A stretch of 64,000 bases of DNA from Terriglobia bacterium (GCA_020072785.1 JAIQGG010000002.1:682001-746000); one strand, 5' to 3'. Counted from the first letter of the stretch, positions 32,901 to 48,400 are shown. Notes: a model not told the origin generated them from the letters alone. Program-made: numbers and translations.

Positions 32901-35900
32901 GATTCCTGGTCGCCCGTGTCCATTAGCGCATCCGCGAGCCCTTGATGCGCCGTTACGGCTTCTGGATTCATTTTCACCGCGCTGCGAAACTCCGCGATGG
33001 CCTGCTCGAGATTCCGTTGCCTGCGAAAGGCGGTGGCCGCCTTGATGTGCGCGTCATACGCATCCAGACCTTCTGTCTCGCCCGCCTGGAATCCGGGTGA
33101 GGAGCGCGGATCGCCTGCAAACACTAGGATCCCTGGTGCAAGCTGTGCACTGAATTTGCCGAAGCTCCAGACGGCCGCCACTTTTTCCCCGCTTGGAAAC
33201 GCGAACATGACGGTGCGGACGGTCTTCAGGGAGCGGCCGGGCCATGTGATTGGTGGAAAGTGAAGCTGCCTGGCTAGAGTAAGCGCCGCCTGGCGGAAGG
33301 GCTCGTCACCGGAAAGCGCTTCTGCTTCCTCCACTGAGCCTTGCTCGTTCACTAGAACGGCAATCCAGGCTGATCCCGTTTTTGCCTCCCCAGCCGGAGG
33401 CCATGCGAAGTTGCGACTGTCGGGCACCGTGACACGGTACAGATCAAAGCAGGTCTGCGACTGCTGCCTGGTGCGCGATTCGATCTCGTCTTCGTTTCCG
33501 TATTTCTTCTTGAGATAAACGAGGAGGTCCTTATCTGGCTCGGCCGAACCATTTCCGATTCTGGAGCAACCATAGAGGCGCAGGGCGGAATCAGAGTCAT
33601 CGAGCCGCGACCGCAATAATGCCAAGTGTTCCGCGATTACCGCCGTATGATTCAATTTGTAAGCGGCCTCGAGATAGGGCTCACTTTCAGCCAAGCGGCC
33701 CTGGCGGAAGTAGATCCATCCGAGCGTGTCGAGATAGGCACCCAGTACCCCAAGCTGAGCGGTCATTTCGGGTGTCGCGGAGGCCAGCGTGGGGTTCTCG
33801 ACGGACCTGGCAACCTCGGCAACAGCGACCTTGGCATCTCGTTCTGCGGCGTCGAGATCCAATCCGGCGCCGGCCAGTTCGAAGGCCACATTGTTCAGCA
33901 TCATGGCGCTGTGATCTTTTTCCAGGGCGCGATGGAGCGCCTCGCGGGCTTCCTCGGGTTTACCAGCCTTGATCAAGGCGTGGGCCAGGCTCCCGTAGTA
34001 CTCAGGCCTTTCACGCTCGATGGTGATAGCTCTCTTCCAAGCTTCTGCCGCGTCATTCCATTGTTCGAGCTCGCCATAGGCGTTCGCCAGGTTGGGATAG
34101 GTGTACTGGTCCAGCGGATTGAGTTCCAGCTGCTTCTTGAATTCAACAACTGCCTGGCCGTACTGCCTGCGGGCCGCATACACCCTCCCCAAGTTGGTGT
34201 GAGCGTATTCGTCGTCTGGGTTGACCTCGATCTGTTTTTTGAAAGTATGCTCCGCCTCATCGATCATGCCCAGTCCCAGATAGGCGCGTCCCAAGTTGTT
34301 CCAGGCCCACTTATGTTTTGGGTCTTTCTCCGTGGCTTTCAGCAGCAGATCCCGCGCGAGCGCGAAGTCCTTGCGTTCGTCGAGGGCGATAGCGCCGGCG
34401 TGGTTCAGTTCATCGGCGGTCAAGTTCTGGAGCTGTGAGCGGAGGTCGAACGAACCTGTACGGCGCAGGAGCATCTTCTGGTCCAGGTCGCCGTCTACCT
34501 GCTTCTGGTAGTTCGCCAACTCCTGCCAGCGATCAGCGCTCAGTTTCCGCATCTTCATCTTGAGGATGCGCTCGGACCTCAGGTGATTCTGACCGAGGCT
34601 ATACGTTGAGCTGTACGATGCGAAGGAGCGGTCCACCTGGACAGGCAGGGGGACCTCGGCCTGATACCCTGGATCGAACTCGAGGTCGAAAGACTCCTCG
34701 ACCTGCCCCACTTCCCCCAGGTTCAGGTCCTTTTTCTTTTCTTCGTTATTCTTGTTAACGGTTTTTTCAGTGATAGCCTGATTTCGGTCTTTCTCTTGTT
34801 TCGAAAGCTCGTCGTTCCAAGCGCCCGCCGACATCAATACGTGGGGCACCGCGATTTCCAGACTCTTCTGGAACGGTTCGAAAAGGCCGGAACGCGTCAG
34901 CTTGTAACGCACGCGGAACGGCTGCTGCAAATCCGCCGGGTCAGAGCTTTCCGGGTTTTCCGCCGTAGCGCCATCCATCTGCATCGCCGAAAGCACATTG
35001 GCCATGGCCTTGATGGCCTTCTGGTTCCCGGAGCGGAAGAGTCTTCGATAGAGCACTTCCATACGGCCCCGCATCTCGACTTGACAATCGAGCGCGATCT
35101 TGCCGGCGGCGTCCAGTTTGCCGGAAATAGACATCTTCAGCCGCTCAGGAACGGCTGATTCTTCCGGGATGCGCACCAAGTGCGAGTTTCCCGGTTGCGT
35201 GAGCAAGGCTTGCTTGCCGTTGAGGTCGTCTGCAAGAAGTCCAAGAGGAGCAAGCTCGAACGTGGGATCCAGCCATAAGAGTTCGCCGTCCAGCGGTACG
35301 GCGACGATGACGTGATCGAACTGTCCCGGGGCGGGCACGAGGGGCTCGACAATCCCGCGCTTTGAGTTGACCAGCACCGGATAGGCCTTCAGGCCCACGG
35401 AATCGAGCAGCGCGGAAATCAACCCGGCTTTGTCTTTGCAATCGCCGTAGCCGTTGCGCAGCACTTCCGCCGCCGGATGAGCCTGGTAGCCGCCTGTGCC
35501 GAACTCCAGCGCCACATAACGAACCGACCCCACAATGTAGTCATAGATAGCTTCCAGCTTTTCGCGCGGCGTATTTTTGCCCTTGGTGAGCTGCGCCACA
35601 AGCGCCCGAATTTCCGGTGTAACTTCCGTGCGTCCCGCCTGCAGGCTCGTGTACCATTCACCCACATCCTTCCAGTCTTTGATTGTGCTTACAACAAATA
35701 GTGGGTCCTCAGAAGAGTCTCCGGCCTGGTCCGGCTTGGTGTTCTTGAGTTCCCAGCGATAGATCTTGCGGCCGTTCTTTTCCTCGCTTGCACAGCTTTC
35801 GCTCGCACGGGATTTGAAAGCCAGAGCTCGCCCCTGGGGTACGTCGAGAATGGTCCGCTCCGATTCGACTGGTAGGGAGCGCTCCGCGTAGTGTATGGCC

Positions 35901-38900
35901 CAAAAATCTCCTGGCTTCAGGGCTACCCGAATGATCCGCTCGAATCGGTATTCGAGTGCGTCACCCACCTCAAGCTGGGAAGCCACCATTGCCTTGGCTC
36001 GCAAATCGCTGAAGGTGGGGGCGATCTGTGTAGCGTTGGGAGCGACATCCATCGCCTTGGCAGGATCCACCTCCGCCACGGTGCCATCTTTCTTCAGGGT
36101 TCGGAAGTAGTCGATGTGAAGGTCTTCGAGCTGGCTGGAATACGAAAAGTATATCTGCCCGATGGCATCGCGACCAGCCTGGGTCAGTACACGCATGCGA
36201 ACGGTCTGGGTGATCTCGCCGGTGCCGTCGTTTTGAAAACGGTAAGTGGTTTCGAGAAGCTCGATGACTAGGTTCTTCGGAGATCCCTCGCCCTCGGCTT
36301 CCTTCTGAGCAAAAGAGGCAGCAGAAAAGACAAAGGACAAGCACAGCAACAGAGCGAGAAGCAGAAGCCTTTCGAGATGGATCTTCATGAGATTGAAGAG
36401 AATCTTAGTCTGTAGGTCCAGTAATAGTCAATAAGGCCTCCGTCAACGGTAAATTTCGAATCCCGCGTTCCAGTCCCGTTACAGTGGAGGCTTATTTTTT
36501 AAGGTTTCAGCGGTCTTAGCGTTTCAATTTTTCGTCGATATTCCGGCTCCCCCAGCCTCCACCATCTGCCTTGCTTATGCCCGCAATTGGCGGGCTAAAC
36601 CTTTTCCAGCCTAGTGGCGCGGTTCTTTCTCCTGCAGCAGGTCGTTGAGGACGCTGGCGAGTTGCGCCTCCTGGCGCAGGGTGGCGGGCGCTTGCGGTCC
36701 GCCGCTGTCTTTGGCGGCGAGCCGGGCGAGCTGCTCGGCGAGGATGCGCACCACGGCATCGCGCGGCACATAGGCGCACTCCAGCGGCGTGAAGGCCGTC
36801 CAGCCCGACGCGCTGCGCCGCAGTTCCCAGCGGCGCTTCTCCTGACGCTTCTTCCGATCCATCTTTGCTATGCGCGACCGCGAAGCGCTGGACCCGCCGC
36901 CTAGCGAGGCTCGTGTCTCGATGCGCACATCGGCCCAGCCACGTTCTCCTTTGACCTGCACGCGCTCCACGCGCAACTGGTCGTAGATCACCACCGGCAG
37001 GCGCGGCTGCAAAGGATCCGCGGTGCGCAGAATGTTCTGCGAGGCGTTGCTCAATTCGGAGAGGGCCTCGGCGACCTCCTCGCGCGTTGGTTTCCCGTGC
37101 TGCGTCACCAGTTGAATGCTGGGGGGAACCTCGAAGCTGAACTGCTCCACCTCACGCGCGCGTGGAGAGACCGCGGCACGCACGGATTCCCGGGCCGCGC
37201 GTGCCGATGGTCCAGAGGTCTGCGGCGGAGAATCCGGGTCGTCGTTACCCGTATTGATGACCGGCACGGTCAGCACCTGCACCGGCTCCGGTGCATTGCG
37301 CGGCGTAGGCCGGGCCGCGGCCAGCGGGATATTGCCGGGCTCCTCCGTGCGATAGCGGTAAAAACGGGCAATTCCGTAGCCGCGCCAGTACGGCGAGCTG
37401 TAGTTTTCGGTCTCCAGACCGGTATTCACGGAGCTGTAGAAAGAGTGCTCGGCGGGGTCCACCACCAAGCCCACGTGGCCGGGCCAGACGATCAGGTCGC
37501 CGGGCTGCGCGTTGCGTACGCGCACGAAATGGCCGCCCCCGGAATAAAGATCGAAGGAGCTGGCGTAGGCGTACGGGAAACCCGCCAGGCGGTAGATCTC
37601 ATGGATCAGATGGGAGCAGTCGGGTTTTCCGGCGATCTGCTGCTGATGTTCCCAGGCGGCCGTGATGATGGCCTGGCCCTCTTCGGAAGTCAGCAGGCGG
37701 GGCCCGGCCTCTTGCGGGGCAGCCGCAAGCTGCGCTGCGCCGAGCAGGAGCGCACAAACGACAAGACAAGCCCGGGGAAGCGCAAAGGCCCGGCTTCTCC
37801 TTCGGTTGGGCACAGAATTGGGGTAGGCCATGGGTCGCGCCAAAGAGTAACTAGTACTTTTGCCGAAAATGTATGGTCCCAGTACTAGGATGCATCAAAA
37901 TTGGAAGAGCACCAACCGGGTTTGTTCTGGATGGTAACAGGAGGGATAGCATGCGAAGGATTCTGACAGTCAATGGCGCGGGCGCGCTGCTCGTATTCCT
38001 GGGCTTGTTTTCGGTCCTGGCGGGAAGCGCGGCCGGGCAGGAGCGCAGCACGATTACGATCCGTCTGGTGGACGGACTGAGCAGCGGCAGCAGCCAGCCG
38101 GGGGACACGTTCACGGGCACTCTGACCACGCCCCTGGTGATGAATGACCGTATCGTGGCGGATCGCGGGGAGATGGTGACGGGCCAGGTGCGGCAAGCGG
38201 TCAGCTCGGGGCGGCTGAGCAAGCCGGCGGTAATCACCCTCAGCCTGAGAACAGTGCAGGCGCCCTCGGGGCGGCTGCCCATGCAGACCGGCGAGCTGAC
38301 GATCAAGGCCGATTCGCATGCCACGCGCAACTTGCTAATCATCGGCGGCTCGGCGGGTATGGGAGCCTTGCTGGGCGGGGCCGCGGGCGGCGGACGCGGC
38401 GCGGCGATCGGTGCGCTGGCGGGTGCAGGCGCGGGAAGCGGCGGTGCCTATCTGACCGGGAAGCGCGAAATCGTGCTGCCGTCGGAGACGCTGCTGACGT
38501 TTCACGTGAACTCGGTGACCATTGGCCCGAAGGAACTTGAAAACATGCAGCGCGCCGGGCAGGCGCCGCCCCCGCCGCAGCCCGATGCGCGGGATTATCC
38601 TGCGTCGAGCGAGCCCTATCCCATCGAGGTGCGGCGGCGGCGCGATCGTGACGATGATGACGACTATTACGAAGACGAGGGCGAGCACGGTCACGTGCGC
38701 TATCACGAGCATCACGGGACGGAAGCGCCGCGCAGCATCTACGTCGTGTTCCTCGACAACCATTACGCCAATGTGGATGTGTACTGGCCGCAGGGCGTGG
38801 AGCATCTGCGAATGCGCGGCGACGACCTGGACGACATTTGCCGGCCGCTGGCGCGACACACCGGCTTCCGCGTCGAAGTCGTGCGCGCGAGGATCAAAAT

Positions 38901-41900
38901 CAAGGGCGGCCACGATCACGGCAAGCATAAAGGCTGGTACAAGGACCACGGCCACGAGGGGGATCACGACCGCGATTAATCGAGAAAGCGGATGGGAGCA
39001 GGACGGCGCTGGTAGTTGTTTCCAGCGACGTCCTGCGTTATGGACCAAACGCGACTCTCTGCTATAATCTTTTAGAAGTTGTGGTCCAACGGTGGGGCCG
39101 TGGCGCAGTTGGGAGCGCGCCTCGATGGCATCGAGGAGGTCGAGGGTTCGAATCCCTTCGGCTCCACCAATTTTTCCGCACTGTTTTTCTCTTCCCTAAA
39201 CAAGTACAGCACAGCTCCTAAATACCAAAATCGCAGAGCGATTCTTCGCGCAAGAATCGCGCGAAGCGCAAGTGCTCCTCGCTGCGCGCGGTCCCGTAGG
39301 ACCGCTCGGGATGCAAAAAGCGCAGATGACAGTGTCCGGCCAGGCGTTCCGGTAAAAGCAGGGAAGCTGCGTCCTCCGAAGCCCTGGATGGGCCCCGGCG
39401 TACCATTGCAGGCGGGGTAAAGGAGTGCGAGAATAGGCATTAACCGGGAAACCTTTGGCGGTCTCCGGTGTCTAAGCTAGTAGAGCGGACATCGGGCGCT
39501 GGGCAGGTACAGCGTAACGCCAGGCGACCCGTAATGGCAGCAAGGCCCGCGCGCGCAGCAGGCGAGCGGACCGGAAAGGCCGGCAAGTGTCCGAATGGGC
39601 GAGCGCCCTCCCGTGGGCTCAGGATGAAGCCGAACTGGTGACGGAACTCCAGTCGGGTTCTGAAGCGGCCTTCGACTGGCTGGTCACGCACTACCACGGT
39701 CCGGTCTACAACCTCATTCTGGGAATGCTGGGAGATGTGTCGGACGCCGCCGACGCCACGCAAGAAGTGTTTTTGAAATCCTTCCGCGGGATTCAGGGTT
39801 TCCGGCAGGGCAGCTCGCTGAAGACCTGGCTGTACCGCATCGCCATTCGCGAGGCGCTGAACCAGAAGCGCTGGTTCAAGCGGCACAAGCGCAACGAGAC
39901 GTCGATCGACGCGGAGCCGCAGGAAGGGCAGGCGCCCATCGAAGTGCGCGATCTGACCGCGACGCCCTTCGAGCAGCTGGAGACGCGCGAGATTCAGGAA
40001 GCGGTGCAGGGCGCGCTGCAGCAGGTTCCTGAAGTCTTCCGCAGCGCGGTGATCCTGCGCGACCTCGAGGGCATGAGCTACGAGGAAGTGGCGGAAATTC
40101 TGGAGTGCAACACGGGCACGGTGAAGTCGCGCATCCTGCGCGGGCGTCGCGCGCTGAAAGAGATTCTGGAGCCGCTGCTGAGCGAGCGCGAAGCTCCCAG
40201 GCGGCGAAGGGCGCCGGCGGGTGCGCGGGCCGGCGCGGCTCGGAGTGCGGGCTGCGAAACGAATACTTCGTTCGGGACTGTCCTGCGGCGAGGGGCCACA
40301 GGCGAGGGTCTGTCATGAAGTGCACGACGGTTCACAAAAAGCTGGCGGGATATCTGGATGGCGCGGTGCGTCCCTCCGAGCGGGTGCGTGTGCAGGAGCA
40401 CTTGGTGACCTGCGGGGCCTGCCGCGAGGAGCTGGAACGTTACCGCAAGCTTTCCATGCTGCTTTCGCGCACGGTAACGGCGGCTGCTCCGGCGGATCTG
40501 GGGATGAAGATCCGGGTGGCCACGGCGCAGGCGCGTGCCGCGCAGAATGGGCCCAGTGTGCTGCACGCCTGGTGGGAACACATTCAGGTGCGGATGGAGA
40601 ATGCCTTCCAGCCGCTGGCCGTGCCCGCCACCGGCGGATTTTTCTCCGCGATTCTGGTGTTTATCGTGGTGCTGCAACTGATCGTGCCGGGTACCACGGT
40701 GCGCGCGGTGCAGAACGACGTGCCGTTGAATCTGATGCGCCCCGCGGAAGTGCTGTCGCTCTCCGAGTATCCCATTTCGCTGGCTCCGGATCAGAGCAAC
40801 GAAGCCCTGGCGCTGCCGCACGGCCTGCTGGTGGATGTCACCGTGGATGAGCAGGGCCAGATGGTGGACTACCAGATTCTCGCCGGCCCCAGGGATCCCA
40901 CGCTGCGGCGGCAGCTCGACCAGGTGCTGCTGTTCTCGCGCTTCCGTCCGATGATGAGCTTCGGGCGGCCCACTTCGGGCGGGCACGTGGTCCTCAGCTT
41001 CAGCGAAATCCGCGTGCGGGGCTAGGCGCAGCAGGAAAAAATCAAGCGCAGAAAAAATGGAAACGCCTCCGGCCCGGCCGGAGGCGTTTTTGTGTTTTGC
41101 CGCAGCACCGCTGCGTCAGTGCGGATCGCGGCCGGAATCGGCGAGCTGCAGGAGGAGCACCTGTCCGTTGGAATGGAAAGAGCCGCCGGTGGCGGTCTTG
41201 GCTTCGCGCATGGGATTGGGGGGAAGGAAGAAGGAGCGCAGGCTGACGGCGCCGGACTCGCTGAGGGTTTTTCCGACGTAGTCGCGCTCCGCGTCGATGT
41301 TGGGATCGATCTTGTGGGTGATGCCGTTGTTGCGTTTGTCGCGGTCGAAGCCGATGTCGTGGGTGGCGGCCCCGGCCCACACGGGCATGCCGTGCACTTG
41401 AAAGGGCGTCTTCCAAAGGCGCAGGTGATGGCGCTGCGCGACGACCTGCAAAGGCTCGGCGTGGGCGTAGCCGTAGTCCTGGAAGCGGCCGAAGAGATAC
41501 AACTCGCTCATCGGCATTTGCACGTAGGATTCCTTGGAAAGGCTGGCGAGGAGGCCATGCAGCACCGCGTCCTTCGAGGTGCGGTCCACCTTCACCCAAC
41601 CGGCCAGTTCGAAGGCCCGCTGCAGGCCCGCTTCCGAGCCGAGAATCAGGAAGTTGACCATGTCCCCGGGATTGCCGTCCTTGTCGCTGATGCGGCGGGG
41701 AATCTTCGAAAAGAGCTCCGCGTCCAGGCCGGGGATCTTGGCCACGTCGCGAAATGCAGCGGCCGCGGGCGCCGCTCCGGTCTCCGGAACGTAGATCTCC
41801 ACGCGAACGCGGTAGGTTCCGTCGGCGGCATCGTTGCCGGCCTGATTGATCCCCAGAAACAGCCGCCCGGTGAAGCGCGCGGGGAATTCCCGGCGGGCTC

Positions 41901-44900
41901 CCACCACAAAGGGCTGAGCCGTCTCCGCGTCGCCGATGCGCGCCAGCAGGGCTCCGCGCCCCGCTTCATTGAAGGGCAGAATGCGCACCAGGTCTTTCCA
42001 GCCGCGCGGGCGGCCTTCCGGGCCGTTCTCGTCGGGGGCGTCGGCGTAGCGCAGCGTGCCGGAAGCGGTGAGCAGGACGCGCTCGCCGGCCTGGACGGCG
42101 ATTCCGCTGTCCACCCAGTGCTGATCGCCCGTGAGCTGCAGCTCCTGCGCGACGCGCAGCTTGCCGGGCGGCAGATCCGCGGGCGCGGGCGGCGCGGCCT
42201 GGGCGGGCGGAGCGTTTTCGCGGGTGAACTGGGCCGCGAGCCGCGGGGGCGCGAGCAGGGCGAGAAGAGCAAGACTCAAGAGGACAAGCAGGGTGCGGGG
42301 AGAGGTCTTGCGCATAAGAGGCCAGCCATCCTGAATGAGCTGTGGATGCATCTTGAGAGTATGCGTATGCCCGGTAGGACGCAAGAAGCCGGGGAGGAGT
42401 TGTTTGACAATTGCGGCTCCATCGGGGGCCGTGCCCGGGTCCCCAGGGGTTGCGGGCCGCTGACACACACGGTTCCTTGACTCCATCGAAGCGCGCCTGT
42501 AAATTGACAAGATGCCCTGGCCGGCCGCGCGGCGCGAAGAATCGCTGGGGCTGTGTACACACCACTCGAGGGACGGTGACAGTCTGGTCTTCAAGCAAGC
42601 AGTGCGGGTTGACCGCTTCGCGGTCACGCCTACTGTTGACCGCTTCGCGGTCACACATGCTGTTGACCGTTCGGGCGGGACATCGGGCGTGACATCGGGA
42701 ACTCATTCCAAACTCATTCGTGCCGGATATCTCCTTCTGGGCTTCCTGGCCCTGCTGCTGGGGCAGGGCGCGGCGGTGGCGCAGGTGCCGTTGCCCGCGC
42801 AGAGGCATCCCGTTCCGGCGACCAGCGTGACCGTGGACGGCAGCGAGACCATGTTCACCACTATGTGCGCGCTGCACGCCGCGGGTTTCGAGCAGGAGGT
42901 CGGCGCCGCGGGCTGGCACCCGCTGCGGGCCCGGCTGCGCGACATGCTGCAGAAGCAACAGGGCCCCGCCGTCGACGCCATCCGGAAGTTCTACCAGGAG
43001 CATGAGCTGGCCGACCCCGGCGCGACGCTTTCCCGCTATGTATGGTTCGGCCTGGTGGCCGGGCCGGCGCCCGACTTCAAGCCGACCATGCGCCATGAGG
43101 AGCTGCCCCCGGACGTGCTGGCGCTGGAAGGATTCAGCGAACTGCTGGCCGCCTATTACCGCGAGCAGAAGATCGGCCAGCTCTGGGGGCAGGTGCAGCC
43201 GGTGTACCAGAAGGAGATCGAGCGGCTGCACGAGCCGGTTTCCCAGGTGGTGTTTATCGCGACCGGATATCTGCGGGAGATTCCGGAGCCGGCCAACCCG
43301 CGCAGCTTCACGGTGGTGGTCGAGCCGCTGGTCGGACGCATTACCAACGTGCGCAATTTCGGCGACCACTACGCCATCGTGCTGAGCGCGACGGATGAAA
43401 TCCCCGTGGATGTGGTGCGCCATGCGTTTCTGCACTTCCTGCTCGATCCGCTGCCGCTGCGCTATCCGCACGTAGTGGCCGTCAAGCGCCCGCTGCTGGA
43501 TGTCGCGGCGCGGGCCCCGCGCCTGCCCGCGGAGTTGAAGGACGATTTCACCTCCTTCTTCGCCGAATGCATGGTGCGCGCGGTGGAATTGAAGCTGCGC
43601 AAGATGTCCCCCGGGGAACGCGACGCGGCCATGGACGTGAACGACGCCAACGGCTACATTCTGGTGCGCCCGCTCTTCCGCGCGCTGGGCAATTTTGAGA
43701 AGTCGGAGCCGTCCATGGACCGCTTCTTTCCCGAGATGGTGCGCGCGGTGGATACCGCGGCGGAAGCCAAGCGCCTGGAAAGCGTGAAATTCGCCGCGGC
43801 CGATGAAACCGCCGCACCCGTCGCGGTGGAGCAGCAGGAAGTGACGCGGCTTTCGCGGCGCCGCGCGGCCAAGATACCCAGCACGGTGCCCAACGATCCC
43901 GAGGCCATTGCCGCCCTGACCGAAGGCGAGCGCATGATCGCGGACAAGAATGCGCGAGGCGCCGAAGCCGCGTTCCAGAAGGTCCTGGCGAAATATCCGG
44001 AGCAGACGCGGGCGTGGTACGGGCTGGGGCTGGTGGCCATGCTGCAGCGGGATGCGGCGCGCGCCGAGGAGGTTTTCGGGCGGCTGGTGAGCGGCGAACA
44101 CGCGGCGACGGAGGATCCCCTGGTGCTGGCCTGGTCCCACGTCTATCTCGGGCGCATTCAGGAGAACAACGGGCGGATGGATGCCGCCCGGCAGGAGTAC
44201 CGGGCTGCGCTGGAGGTGCCGAATGGTCCGGAGGCGGCGCGGCACGCGGCGCAGAAGGGTTTGAGCGCGGCCGGCGAAGCGAAGGCCGGGGAACGGCCCT
44301 AGCCGGCGCGGAGCCCAACAATTTTATAAATCAAGTTGGAAGGACCGCCCGGCGAGGGTGGAAATTTCCAACCACTGCACGAGGAGAAGAAAAGCGATGA
44401 AAGCGAGATACATGGCATGGATCGGCGCGGGCGCACTGGTGCTCCTGCTGGGAGCGGCGGGCTTCTGCGCGCCGGCAGCCCAGGGACAGGACAAGCCCTC
44501 GCTGGAGAAAGACAAAGACGCGAAGAAAGAGGGTGGGGTACCGGCGCCGCTGAATGCGGAAGAGGAAGCGGCGTACAAGGCCTATGACGCGGCGGGGCCG
44601 GGGGATCTGGCGGCGAAGGCGAAGCTCGGCGAGGATTTTTTGCAAAAGTATCCGGAGAGCCGCTACCGCCCGCTGGTGTTCTCCACGCTGACCATGACCT
44701 ATTACAACGCGGGGCAGATCCAGAAGATGGTGGAGACCGGCGCGAAAGATGTGGAGCTGACGCCCACGGACGTAAATATTCTGGCGTTGATGGGGCAGAT
44801 CATGCCGCGGGTGCTGAGCAAGGATCCGGCGGAAGCCAGCAAGCAGCTCACGCTGGCGGAGGGATATGCCAAGCGAGCCATCGAGATCACGCCGACGATA

Positions 44901-45386
44901 CCGAAGCCACCGGCACTCACGGACGAAGCATTTGCCGCGGCGAAGAACGTCGTGCTGGCCATGGCGCACAGCGGGCTGGGGCTGATCCACATTAAGCGGC
45001 AGAAATTCGGCGAGGCCATTTCGGAACTGGAGCTGGCGGTGAAGCTGGATACGCAGCCGGACCCCGTCAATTATTTCCTGCTGGGCCTGGCCAATGAGAA
45101 CGCTTCGCATTTCGATGACGCCGCCGCGGCGTTCACCAAGTGCGCGGCCATTCCCGGACAGTTGCAGGCGACCTGCAAGGCCGGCATCGCGGAAGCCAAG
45201 AAGAAAGCCGAAACGGAGCTCAGCGCGCCGAAATAACGGCGCGCTTGGAACGGCCTATGGCGTCTCGGGCCCCAGAGAGCCTCGAAGAGCGGCTGGGCTA
45301 CCGCTTCCGCAGTCCCGAACTGCTGACGCGAGCCTTGACCCACCGCTCGGCCGTGGCCGGAGCCCCGGAAGCCGCTGCCCTGGCGC

Positions 45387-45420
<34 letters not shown>

Positions 45421-48400
45421 GCTGGAGCTGATCGCCAGCGAATCGCTGCTGGACTCTTTCCCGGACTGGAGCGAAGGCCCGCTTTCCCGGAGCCGCGCGC
45501 GCATCGTCAACGCCCACTCGCTGGAGGCCGCGGCGCGGCAACTGGGACTGGGCGGCGAGCTGCGCCTGGGCCGGGGCGAAGAGAAGACCGGCGGGCGCGA
45601 GAAACACGCCCTGCTGGCCGACGCCTTCGAAGCCGTGGTGGCGGCTATCTATCTGGACGGGGGTCTGGAGGCGGCGCGGGAGTTTTTGCAGCGCACGCTG
45701 TTCGGGAGCGCGCTGGCGGAAGACGGCGTGCGGCTTTCGGAATCCGACCGCAAATCCGCGCTGCAGGAATTTTTGCAGGCCCGGGGACGGCCTCCGGCGG
45801 AATACCGCATCGCCGGGGAAAGCGGGCCGGACCACCACAAACAGTTTGAAGTGGAAGTCTGGGTGGGCGGCGTGCGGCTGGCCTCCGGCAGCGGGAGCAC
45901 CAAGAAGGAAGCGGAACAGTTGGCGGCGCGGCAGGCGCTGGAGCTTTTGGCGGCGTCGGAAACGAGTTGACCGCTTCGCGGTCGCGCATAGAGTTGACCG
46001 CTGTGTGGTTACGCATCTAAAGGATAGGAGCGCATGGCGGCCGAGGCCAACCCCGTACAACAGCAGGCAGCGGCGCAGCGCGTCCAGACCACCGTTTCCG
46101 AATACATGGAATCGCTGCTGGTGACCGTGCTGCTGGCGCTCTTCGGCACCAGCTTCGTGGTGCAGGCCTTCAAGATTCCCTCGCCTTCGATGGAGCGCAC
46201 GCTGCTGGTCGGCGACCACCTGCTGGTGAACAAGTTCATCTTCGGCGGGCACGGGGCGTGGTATGAGAAATTTCTGCCGTACCGCGGGCTGCAGCGCGGC
46301 GACATCATCGTCTTCAAGTATCCCTACGCGGACCACCAGCATTTCGTGAAGCGGGTGATCGGCCTGCCGGGCGACCATTTGAAGGTCGTGGAGCAGCAGG
46401 TGTACATCAACGGCAAGCTGCTGAACGAGCCGTACGTGGTGCACGACCCGGCGGCGATGTACGACCCCTTCAATTACAGCTTTCCGCCGGCCGGCAACCA
46501 GCTGATCCCCGGGACGGTGATCCTGCAGTGGGCGCATGACCTGCGCAACTACACCGTGGGGGATGAGATCGTGGTGCCGCCGGGGAAATATTTTGCCATG
46601 GGCGACAACCGCGATCGCAGCCTAGACAGCCGGTACTGGGGATTCGTGGATCGCCAGGCGATCATGGGGCGGCCGTTTTTGATTTACTGGTCGGTGGAAG
46701 CGACCAGCGCGGACTACGGAGAAGCGAGCTTCTGGGGGCGGCTGCGGGGCGTCGTGGAGACGCTGACGCACCTGCCCGAGAGGACGCGCTGGAACCGCAT
46801 GCTGCATACGGTGCACTAGAGAGCCACCCGATCACCCGAAATATCTTCCGCCCCATAACCATCCCTGCAGAACGAGCGAAGCAAACCCCGCATCATTTCC
46901 GCCGGCGAAAAAATACGCAACGCGATGGCGTCGCACAGGCTTCCGGCAGGTTGCCTGCTCCGGGTGAAGAGAACCGGCGGAAGCCTGTTCCACCGGCGGC
47001 CGAGGCGGAAGTCCGTACGAGCGGCGCCGCGCCACGAGGCGGGCTTTCCTTTTGGAGGGCACTTTGCGAAACTTTCAGGGCGGAAATTCCGGGCACAATT
47101 CATGATGCGAAAACGATGGCTGCGGCGGGCGGGGCTGGTAGTGCTGGCGCTGGTGGCCGGGCACTTTGCGTTTAACGCGGCGCTGCAGACGGGGCGGCTG
47201 AAGCGGGCGTTTACGGCCCGTTTTGCGACAGCGTTCGGAAGGCCGGTGGAAGTGCAGCGCTTCGAACTGAGCCTGCTGCCGAGCCCGCGGCTGGAGGCGC
47301 AGGGGGTGAGCGTCGGGGAAGATCCGGCTTTCGGGTATGAATATTTTCTGCGCGCGGAGCAGGTGACGGCGGGGCTGCGCTGGAGCGGGCTGCTGCGCGG
47401 GCGGCTGGAGTTCGGGACGTTTTCGTTTACGCGGCCGAGCCTGAATCTGGTACGCGACGCCGCGGGGCGGTGGAACCTGGAGCGCTGGCTGCCGCCGGCG
47501 CGGGTGGTGGGCGGGGCTGCGGGAGCGCCGCTGGCGAGTCCTGCGGCGCCGCCGGCGCCGCCGATTCGCCTGGACCTCGTGGAGTTCGACGAAGGGCGCA
47601 TCAATTTCAAAAATGGAGAGGATAAGCTGCCGCTTGCGTTTACGGGTGTGACCGGGAGTGTCGAGCAGATTGCTCCGGGGCGCTGGACCCTGCGGCTGAA
47701 AGCGGAGCCGTGGCGCAGCGGCACGCTGCTGCAGGCCGCGGGGACGCTGCTGGTGCGCGGCGACTTGGCGGGGACCTCGGCGCGGCTGCAGCCCGCGGAG
47801 ATCCGCGTGCACTGGGGCGAGGTGTCGCTGGCCGATCTGCTGCGGCTGGTGCGCGGGCAGGATTACGGGTTGCGCGGGGACGTGACGGTAGACGCGGTGG
47901 CGAGAAGCGGCGCGGCGAGCGGCGGCCCGGGCGGCGAGTGGAGTTTCCATATCGAGGCGCGCTCGCAGCGCATCCATCGCTGGGACCTGACGGAGCGGCG
48001 GGATAATCCGGCGGTGAATGTGCTGCTGGACGGGCGCTGGAACATCACGGGGAAGGAAGTGCGCGTGGCGCCGCTGGTGGTGGAAGGGCCGCATTCGAAT
48101 GTGCGCGGCGAGGCGGTGGTTTCGCTGAGCGCGCGGCCGGCCATGCAACTGCGGCTGGATTCCGCGGGAATTCAGATGGCGGATGTGCTGGCGTGGGTGC
48201 GCGGATTTCATGAGAATGTGGCCGAGGAGACAGCGGCGGAAGGCTTTCTGACCGGGGCCGCAACGCTGAACGGCTGGCCGCTTACCCTGCAGAATGCGGC
48301 GTTTGCGATGAATGGGGCGACGCTGCGCGTGCCGGGGCTCAAGCAGGCGCTGCACGTCGGGCCGGTGCAGGGCGGGCGGGTGCGCGGCCGGGTGGAGCTG